Source: Scilla litardierei
Lineage: Eukaryota; Streptophyta; Magnoliopsida; Asparagales; Asparagaceae
Reading direction: 5' to 3'
Assembly (NCBI GenBank): GCA_030789695.1
Contig: CM061142.1
Location: 802,147,610-802,211,609, forward strand
Length of the DNA: 64,000 nucleotides
Shown here: positions 55,673 to 64,000 of the stretch, piece after piece
Position numbering within the stretch: position 1 is the first letter of the stretch
Layout of the letters: each line of letters starts with the position of its first letter
Position numbers and translations under genes: made by a program
Notes under the pieces: generated by a model
Told to the model about the DNA's origin: nothing
The model's input: only the letters and a program-made list of their open reading frames with translations
Databases searched by the model: none

Positions 55673-57360
55673 CAGATTTGCCCCATCACATAGCCCACCT
55701 CCAGACACCCCATCAATATAGCAATCATCATTCGTAAAATCGAGCGCACCAAATAATTTATCCAACACATGGGTAGTCATGCAGGGAGCAAGAGGTTCAA
55801 AAGGAGGGGGTTCAGTAGGAGGACTCACAGACGAGGCAGGGGGAGAAGTAAACGAAGTAACCCCGGAGCGAGTGGACACATCGAGTAACACCGCGATCTC
55901 CTCGGCAGAACCCGCAGGAGATGAGATAAGATGAGTAATCCCAGTACTGTAGGAATTAGCAGGGGGACTGATGTACTCAGGCTGTCCACGTCCTCAGCGG
56001 TGTGATCATCGACTTTAGCAATTGCGACCACAGCCGCAGCGGTAGAACTTGTGGTTGCCAGCGATACCGGAGGCTGCTTGAGCTGGGTAGTATCCTGAGT
56101 CAGCAAGGCAGGTAGCGGCCGAGATGGGGACTCGCAATGGGCAAGGGTGTGGCCGAAGCAGCGGCAGTGTGAGCACAAGGGGGAAATACGCTCGTATTCA
56201 ACAGGGACGGGGATCAGCGAGCCATCGGGAAGGCGAGCCATGACAGAAGTAGGGAACTCCGATTTGGAGTCGACCTCAATGAAGCACCTGGCGTAGGAGA
56301 GACGCGAGGCAGTCGTCGTCGCTGAGTCGGGGAAGAGAAGGCGTCCAATAACACTCGCCATCTTCCCCAAGATGGCCATGGACCAGAACTAGATCGGCAA
56401 TAGGGGGAATCGGATCCACATCGGCACCTCCAAAAGAAGATCCCGGACCAGCCCAATGTTGGGTGCCCAGCGGCGGAGCACCACCAAACTCCCATCTAAC
56501 AGCCAAGGTCCCCCTGCAGCACCTCGTCGGCGTCTGAACCCAAATCAAACTTGAAGAAGAAGAACCCGTTTTCACGGGTGTGGAGATGGACAGACCCCTT
56601 CGTTTTCCAGACACGCGAGATCCAAGCCTTCATATGTCTATAGTAAGGTCGCGTCCCCACTACATACCCAACAAGAGTATGTGACCAATTACCCGCAGCC
56701 TCCACAATGTCGGCGGGAGAAATATCCGCAACAACCCCGCCATCAAGAGGAGCAGGAGGGGTGAAGTCAAGGCCGCGGCTGGGGGAGGGGAACTTCTTTG
56801 TGCCACGGATTTCACTGTACGAGGGGGATGCCGAGTAGGACGATGCGGGAAAATCTGGAGCAGTCCTTTGAGGCAAACCGCCAAACACATGGGGTGCTTG
56901 CTTTCTACAGGAAGGAGGAACAGAGTAGGGACGGCCCCCAGCCCCGGGCGGAGGAAGATGGTTGGTAGAGGATATAGGCATTGTCCCGCTGCCACCGAAA
57001 GTCGTCGATGGCCGGCGGCTGCCGTTACGGATATGGAGGCCCAGAATTGACGCAACACGATTCTGACGCCGTCGCCCAGCAACCGACACCCAAGAGTCTA
57101 CATAGCATTGACGTCGCCGGGAAGAACGGCGCCAGCCCCGCAGTCGACTGATTGCAATGAAGGAGCAGCCTCACCTAATATGAGCGGAGAGGCAGGGGCC
57201 CCCATGCTCGAGGAGGTCAATGGGATCAGGGTCGGAGGGCTGGGGGAGGGGAGTTGTTCTGGGAGAGTATCATTAGGGGGTAGTTCGCTCTGGCGATTGC
57301 CCGAGCAGTCGAGAACGACAAAATTGCCCACAGGACGCCCTAGAATCGCCGGATGAAGGG
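55673..57360 (-). pseudogene. L1 LINE ORF1 (DUF4283 and CCHC) and 5' end
   Basis: ORF1 starts near 57089 with a Ser/Pro/Arg-rich N-terminus. Positions 56496-56750 encode a DUF4283-type domain (NWSHTLVGYVVGTRPYY, then NGFFFFKFDLGSDADEVL). A frameshift near 56500 leads to the 55825-56379 segment with RLSYARCFIEVDSKSEFP and the knuckle CSHCRCFGHTLAHC (CX2CX4HX4C). Another frameshift near 55890 joins the segment that runs into the LTR insertion. ORF1 proteins bind LINE RNA. The 5' UTR is probably 57090-57360. Confidence 0.82.
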
Positions 57361-58517
57361 CACATCGAAAAGTAAAAAGTATTTTTGTGTATGTATGTAT
57401 GTGTATATATATATAATGTGTACTCTAATAGATACATAACACACATCTACGTTAACCAATATACATGTCCTAATATACATATAAATACATAGGTATACCT
57501 AGATACATATATACACTGTATAGTCACACCACAATTCTTATATATGTATCTATATCCATATACTCATTCACACAATGTTCATACACATAACAGCCCACAG
57601 CACAAGTTGTAGGCCAGTATACTCCTACATATACACATCTATATATAGATACAAGTATACAACCAAGTATATCTCCTAATATACACCCAAATATACACAC
57701 AATACATCACCACGTAGGTGTAGGCAATATAATACAATATTAGATCTAGACTACTATACATAAGGCAGCCATATCCATGCTATGTATACAAATACATATA
57801 GCTAAGTACATATTTATCCAGGCTTGGGCACACACCCATACATGCTAATATATTGATCAAATCATTAAGTATGTACATCCAATTATAAGAAGCACACATA
57901 TCATCATTTACATAACCTTACTAGCGTACTAATACATACATAAATAGATACATCCGAAAATATAGATACACACCGAGTAGACTGCCTTACACCAGTGTTT
58001 ATACAAACCCGTATACACACACATCCAGTAGATATTCATACATAACTATATCTGCACACATCTCCCAAACACAAGAGCATAAACACTTACAACCATACAC
58101 GTCACTATATAGTGATCCATATATATCCAACTATATGTATATCACATATATCACCACCTGTGTATGTACAACACGGTAGACAAACATAATATACAAATAC
58201 ACATAGAGTGTTCCCACTCATAAATAAGTGGGATACAGAGATCCCCACATGGATCCACACGCCTTACATACACTACATACCTCTCAATTTATACAATAGA
58301 TCTACTATACACGCACCTCATACTTCAACCATATATTAACTCATATACCTTAAAATACAAATATCATACAAATATCTAGAATTCTACACATATTCATATA
58401 AATATCTAGAATACTAGCCTACACACAGATATAGTTACAAATACACACATAAATATATCACACATATATGCTTGACAATATACATTCAATACGTATACAT
58501 TTATGCAGACACATAGC

Positions 58518-58593
<76 letters not shown>

Positions 58594-58773
58594 ACCAACT
58601 ATCCATGTCTACCATCAGGGACTCTGCATCTTTGGGCTTCTAATGCCATGGCATGATCCTAAGGCCAGACACCTACCCATCTTAGGACTCAACTATCTTA
58701 ATCCTAATAGAATATCACTTGTACTATCCTTACGCATGCCGCAGTGCGGTGACCTGCATGTGCCACCAAAAAT
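57361..58773 (-). other. AT-rich non-coding leader beside the gypsy LTR at 58774
   Basis: A degenerate sequence of TATACA/CACATA words without conserved coding. It ends at a leader that reads TTTTTGGTGGCACATGCAGG on the minus strand, like the one at 26814-26837, so it is probably the leader of the element whose 5' LTR starts at 58774. Gag is not present before the L1 starts. Confidence 0.45.
58525..58589. repeat. (AC)n microsatellite
   Basis: About 32 uninterrupted AC dinucleotides. Confidence 0.95.
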
Positions 58774-61349
58774 TGTCACGCCCCGCTCCCTAGGATACCC
58801 GGAAAGTACGAATCCGTCACAGTATTCCCTGGAGAGGCGAGGGTGAAGAGAAAAGAGAAGGGAAGAGAGAAGAAGACAGATACAGGCCTCTGCGCACATG
58901 CTGGGATAGTACCTGTAATGCTCCAAAAGTCCATTATTATTAATACAGAAAGAGCACAAAAGTGCAATATGATTAATACAAAGTCCATCCAGAAAAAAGT
59001 AAAACTGATAATTTTATTAATACAAAGTCCAATACAACATCTAATACAATGTATAAAACAAACATCAACTCAAGCTACACCTCCGAAGTACAATACCAAC
59101 TCTACGACCCCAACGTACAGCTCGACTCCCTAAATTACCCAACATCCCCAGCTCTATGCTCACAAGTCTCCAAGGACCTCCAACTTTCTGCCACTTGACG
59201 CCAACCTGAGGGGAAAAGGAAGGGCATGTTAAAGCATGTCTAATGGGAAACCCAACTTGAAAGGAACATTTATTTTTATTTTTATTTTTATTTTATTTTT
59301 TACAAATTATTAATGTTCTAATATAACTACTAAACAAGAGTTCAGCTACAGTAAAATAAGAGAACTGAAGCAAGACAACATAATCATGTTTGGATTAATA
59401 TAGATACCTAAACACTACGCAGTGTATCAGGGACTGGACCTCACCTCAAGTGGGTGGCTCTCAAACTACCCCGCCAGTGGTACAAGATTACTGATGAATT
59501 TTAACGGGGCCTCTCGAACTCCCCTCGTCACTCTAGTGGGAGTGAGACAAAATCAACACACATCATCACATAGTACATTGCCCTGTGGGCATCATATATC
59601 CCATCAAATCCTCACATGTCTAGTCCTGATACGTACGTACTATTCAAGTCTCCCCCAACCCCATCTTGAGAGGTCACCCTCCATAGAGAGGAATGAGACA
59701 TCCTAAGAGTTTATTTGTTCAACATTGTTATTTATGTAAGTTTACAAGTGTGACATAAAGGTAAATGTGCATAATAGTGACTATGTATGAAAGGTTGCAA
59801 GACAATGACATAAAGGAGTTTAGAACATTCACATATGCATGTCTTGGTAGTGGCATGTGAGGCATGGACACTCATTGTCATATTATTTCCCTTCCCAATT
59901 CCCTCATTCTCTCACAATGGGTCATGCACCATGTGCCATGTCCATCACAAATTTCATCACAACATCAACACTTCATGCCATGCCAAACATGTACCCTCCT
60001 CCAACACAAATAAACAGCAATACATAGTTTGAAGCATCACTTTAACATCTCAGCTTGCAATGAAAATGTAAACATTTATAAACAATAACAAATATCATCT
60101 ATTTCTTTTGTGAATTTGCTAAGACTTCTTAAATAAAAGTTATAGATATTGAATTCCTATACTAAGATGCCAAATTTCATAAATTTAGGGCTAATGAGCT
60201 AATTAATATGGACTAATCCCCACAGAGTGCAGAATCTGTTTTAAAATATAGTTGTTGATCCCTAAAGAGCTGTTATTTACATTAACTTGCAGCTAGAATC
60301 TCAGTAAGGGCAAAACACGAAAGTTGTAAATATTGAAATAGCTTCCGAAATTGACCAACCTCATAGCAGTTGGATTACTATAGTGGGAGTGATACCACTT
60401 TTGGTGACAGTGTGCAGATTCTGGTAGAATCTGATACCTCAGTGCATTTCAGTGGTTCAGTCAAGATACATACACAATTAGGCCATGATTAATAAACGAA
60501 AATTGTAAAGGACTTAATAAGCTATCAGAATTATATATTTTTTTCACTATTTTTAGCATTCTAGAATGAGAGATATGCATGAGTAAAGTTGCAGCAGAAT
60601 CTAAATTTAAAAACAACCCCTATCTTGGCAAGAGTTTGATTAAATTGGCATGTGAGGGTTGCATATTAATTAATTGTAGAAACTAGTAGTGAAATATAAT
60701 TCTAAAGAGCTCATTTCAAGTTGGTCTCCTACCTTAAGGTGATGAGAGGAAGATGGTAGCTCTTCCCCTTCTCTTTTCCTTCTCTCCTTCCTTCTTCTTC
60801 CTCCTCCTCTTCTTCTTTCTTCTCTTCTATTCCTTTGTTTTTTTCCTAAGGGAGTTCGGCCATGAGAGGGGAATGGGGGAAAATAAAGAAGAAGGTAGAG
60901 AGATGAGTAGAAGAATTGAGAAAGAGAAGAGGCTTTTAAAAGCATGTGGAAGATTTGAATAATCTCTCTCTCTCTTTTCTTTACCCTTTAGAAGTTCAAT
61001 GACCATAATACCATCACTACTTCCAGGTATTTACAAGTTTGCCACTACCCTTACCCCCTTTTACACTTGCCCTCCTACACACCATGCACACCATGCACAC
61101 CCACACTACATACAATCACACACATATATATATACTATATAGCTACATAAGTATGTATATACATTCATACAAACACATCCATGCCTCACCACTCCACTTA
61201 TATGCACATACAATGAGATATACCTAGTTAGTGTATTCTCCCACCCAAATGCACGCATTGAGGTATACAATACACATAAGGGAGCATGCACAAAGAAATA
61301 CACGAAGAAATACCCACACAGTGGGTATTTGCATATACGGGGCATTACA
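58774..61349 (-). repeat. 5' LTR of a Tekay/Del-like gypsy element
   Basis: The inner edge is TGTCACGCCCCGCTCCCTAG, close to the LTR edge at 26838. The outer edge is GGGGCATTACA at 61349. It is 2576 bp, similar to the 2630-bp LTR at 26838. Only non-coding leader is attached to its inner edge. Confidence 0.65.
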
Positions 61350-62362
61350 TCGGGTTGGCAACGTCGAGCTAAAAGACGTTGATCCCCATGTAAATGCTAC
61401 TTAGACTGGTGCCCACCGCTGGTGAGATCTAGCCGAACCCAGCAATGTGGGCATATTAAGCACAAATAGAAAGCCACATGTTTCTTCAGGGACGACCTGG
61501 CAATAGCTTGGGAGGTTGGCCTGGCCAAGCTTTAGGCACAGCTCTACAAGACAGATGTGCATTCATTCATGCAAGGCATCGCGATGAACACATGAGGCAA
61601 GGCTTCGCGATGAACACATGAGGTCGACTCCTTATTAACAGCATCCTCACTGAAGGTCTGCTTGTCTGACGAGGTCAACCATCATAACTGTCTCGCACAC
61701 TCACATGACATTTTCTCCAAGCCGATACGAGCAGAGAGCCTTCAATAGACACACTCACTTTGTAACGACATGCGAGTTAAGGCCTATTCTGGGGGAGTCA
61801 GTTACGTTGGAAGACCTAGGGTCTACATCTCCATAACTCCGCCTCACGAAGCATAACCACCCCCAGCTCTATATGAACGACAGGGCTGCTCCATCGACAG
61901 GTACGCTTGGACTTACCCACTGATAGCTACACACCTCTTTCCTCCTGCCTTATCTAGCTTAAGCTTCGGAGGTCCACCCTCTAATCCGTTGACGTCTTTT
62001 TCACTCTCAGATACTAGAGAAGACGCTCAGTCTGACAAAATGGCGACAGATTCTCTGTTGCTAAATTCACGCATCAACACCGGCCATTATCGACCCAGAA
62101 GCTGTCTGGCTGGAGGTAGGCTTACCAGTCGAGGCTGCCCTAAAGCGGATACTGCCCTGGAAGCTGTGGGATCAAGGATCATAAGCTTGTCGTCACACGC
62201 TACATTCCAGCAAGAAGAAGGTGCATTCATGTTAAGCTCTAAACACATCAGCTCAAGTCAAACAACTTACACTTTATCTAAGCCATATTGTGTCCTGTAA
62301 CTCGTTTGGATCCAATAGCACCAACGAACTCCTTTCGGAACGCAGCTATTCTCCCTAAACAA
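61350..62362. other. Unassigned region, possibly LTR-derived
   Basis: I see no conserved protein. A stretch with TAGCTTAAGCTTCGGAGG (about 61958-61975) and CACGCATCAACA (about 62068-62080) recalls the end of Tat-type gypsy LTRs in the plus orientation, but no clear primer site follows. A 103-codon plus-strand frame at 61989-62300 has no recognisable domain. Confidence 0.3.
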
Positions 62363-63266
62363 TTAGGGTGTGTTTGGTTTGAAGGAAAATGAAAGAAAAG
62401 GAAAGAAAGTTAGAAGGAAAACTATTTCCATTGTTTGGTTGGAAAGAAAAAACAAAGGAAAATGAAAATGAAAGAAAACAAAGGAAAATTTTTATTAAAA
62501 CTTTTCTTTGAGATTTTCATCTTTTTAACCCAAGGAAAATGAGGGAAAAGAGAGATAAACTAATTTCTCATACGTTTATGTATTTATATTTTTTAGCAAA
62601 CATAATTAGTTGTTATTTTTAATGAATCCACGAATTATTCATAAGTTTGTATCAAAAAATCATGAATAATTCGTGGTTTTTTATATATCTCACGAATAAT
62701 TCTCTATTTTCCAAATAAATTCCGAATCTTTAATTTATTTTCATGTATGCATGAATTGTGCGAATAATTCACGAATTTCTAATTCAGAGTTGCTCGAAAA
62801 ATCCACGCATTATGCACGAATTTTTCAAATAACTTGTGAATTATTTCAAACTTTTTAACAAAATTTGTAAATCATTCGTATACTATTAAACAACATATTA
62901 TCTACGAATCATAATATTTGTAGTGTTAACGAATTATTCGTTAAAATTCGCAAATTATTTGCTAAATTAATAATTTTTTCAAAATAACCAATAAGTTTTT
63001 AATTTAAAAATAAAATTTTAATTTGTTATGATGATAGAATGATTTGAATTCAAAACGTAACCAGTTAAATATTATTTTTTATTCATATTCAATGAGCAAC
63101 CTAATAATATTAATTTCTATATTTTCCATTCAACTTTCTTCCCAATTTTTCTTGGTAACCAAACATGAGAAAGAATCTCATTTCATTTTCCTTTTCTTTC
63201 TTTTTCTTTTTCCTTTTCATTTCATTTTTCTTTGTTTTCTTTTCCTTCAAACCAAACACACCCTTA
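62363..63266. mobile_element. Tourist-like MITE (PIF/Harbinger type)
   Basis: Terminal inverted repeats of 24 bp start with GGGTGTGTTTGGTTTGAAGG (62366-62389 and 63240-63263) and are bordered by the 3-bp duplication TTA (62363-62365 and 63264-63266). Imperfect inversion extends further inward through purine/pyrimidine-rich arms. The 898-bp interior is AT-rich with repeated CGAATTATTC-like words and has no transposase, so it is non-autonomous. Confidence 0.85.
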
Positions 63267-63622
63267 GCATCTCGGGGGGCAATTGTTTTAACCATGTTGG
63301 GACTCGAGCATATTTAAAGGCCTTCATGCTTTGGGCCTCTATGATTTCGTTAAATATTACTGATACGTCAAGCCCCTGAGGAAGGCCTGAAGCCAAGGCC
63401 TGCTAGAAGATGAGCTGATCCGCCCATTGATCCACTCACCCTTTACATTCCACTAAATCAGCGAATAACAAATCAGTCGGGTCTTATAACAGATCAATCG
63501 TAATTGCATCAGGCTCGTCGACATTACCTAGACTGACTTTAGCATATGAGTGCTAAAACAGGCCCAAGCCCGATCACCTGACATGTCATGTTGGACGTGT
63601 CATGTCGTGTGACATGTCAATA
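63267..63622. other. Unassigned sequence between the MITE and the SINE
   Basis: I see no coding domain, repeat or element edge here. Confidence 0.4.
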
Positions 63623-63764
63623 ATTATATATCACCAAAGAGCAATGGCTCAGCGGTATTATCCCCCGCAGCTCCCAGGGACGACCAAGGTTCAATCCCTG
63701 ATGGGCACGGGTCTTGCACACGCCGAAACTTCAGTTGGCAAAATAATAATTATTATTATATATC
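63623..63764 (+). mobile_element. tRNA-derived SINE with 10-bp target duplication
   Basis: An RNA polymerase III A box (TGGCTCAGCGGT, 63645-63656) and B box (GGTTCAATCCC, 63688-63698) are 31 bp apart, as in tRNA-derived SINEs. The body (about 63633-63754) ends in an A/T-rich tail (AAAATAATAATTATT). ATTATATATC at 63623-63632 is repeated at 63755-63764. At about 122 bp it is short for a plant SINE. Confidence 0.7.
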
Positions 63765-64000
63765 GTCCCAATCAACGCGACCGGCCATGCCCGCTCATCC
63801 TCATCCGGGGTGGGGTCTTCGTACGCGTCCAAGTTTGGCAGATCCTTCCATACGGGTTGGTGGATGCTCACTCTCCACGATCTCACAAAACACCCTAAAC
63901 AGGTAATAAGGATGATTGTCCATAATAAACATAAGAGCTAACACGATGCCAGCTAAATAGTCTTGAATGATTGTCCGTAAAAATTAAAAGCCCTAAAACA
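63765..64000. other. Unassigned right edge of the window
   Basis: No coding domain or element edge is seen in this stretch. Confidence 0.4.

Noticed and set aside
58406..58656. Open frames with alternating Val-Cys or Thr-His
   Set aside because: Translation of the (AC)n microsatellite.
63640..63710. tRNA gene suggested by A and B boxes
   Set aside because: No cloverleaf or acceptor stem can be built; A/T-rich tail and target duplication point to a SINE.

Overview
This window is intergenic, heterochromatin-like DNA from a flowering plant. I see no intact host gene in 64 kb. Nearly all of it is nested and decayed retrotransposons: a Tnt1-like Ty1/copia element, two SIRE-like copia elements, a Tat-like Ty3/gypsy element with two RNase H domains, Athila-like gypsy elements with an env-like ORF, Tekay/Del-like long LTRs and an L1-type LINE. 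A Tourist-like MITE and a tRNA-derived SINE lie at the right edge. This mixture is typical of angiosperms, but I cannot name the species from sequence alone. Almost every element lies on the minus strand.

Layout. 1-7.35 kb: copia element 1 (gag-pol pseudogene, very long leader, PBS at 6553-6566, 5' LTR). 7.37-11.63 kb: Tat-like gypsy pol with most of gag deleted. 11.63-14.7 kb: Athila-like 3' LTR (copy A) plus its 3' internal region. 14.7-26.2 kb: SIRE-like copia element 2 with a broken env-like ORF, pol, gag, PBS and 5' LTR; its RT is split by a 2.8-kb solo LTR with a 5-bp target duplication. 26.2-29.5 kb: start of a Tekay-like gag and its 5' LTR. 29.5-57.4 kb: an L1 LINE in three pieces, broken by a SIRE-like LTR (31.3-35.6 kb) and by a 17.2-kb compound Athila-like element (38,486-55,667, flanked by ACCCC target duplications). 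The compound element contains terminal LTRs B and D, a divergent internal LTR C, a gag-protease ORF without pol, an env-like ORF and an orphan 347-codon ORF. 57.4-61.35 kb: AT-rich leader, CA microsatellite and a gypsy LTR. 61.35-64 kb: unassigned sequence, the MITE and the SINE.

Most striking pattern. Several unrelated LTR families share one plan. Upstream of the TATA box is an array of a short self-complementary motif: CTCGGCCGAG in the Athila-like LTRs, AGTCGACT in the SIRE-like ones. Downstream, in the part expected to be the transcribed leader, is a chain of hairpins. In the four Athila-like LTRs there are five hairpins each. A loop of about 16 nt is almost invariant within and between copies, while the stems differ but stay complementary, with paired changes between copies. 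Palindrome array plus TATA-like box recurs inside the compound element just upstream of its env-like ORF, which suggests a duplicated promoter. Function (RNA dimerisation or packaging, translation, or DNA-protein binding) is inference.
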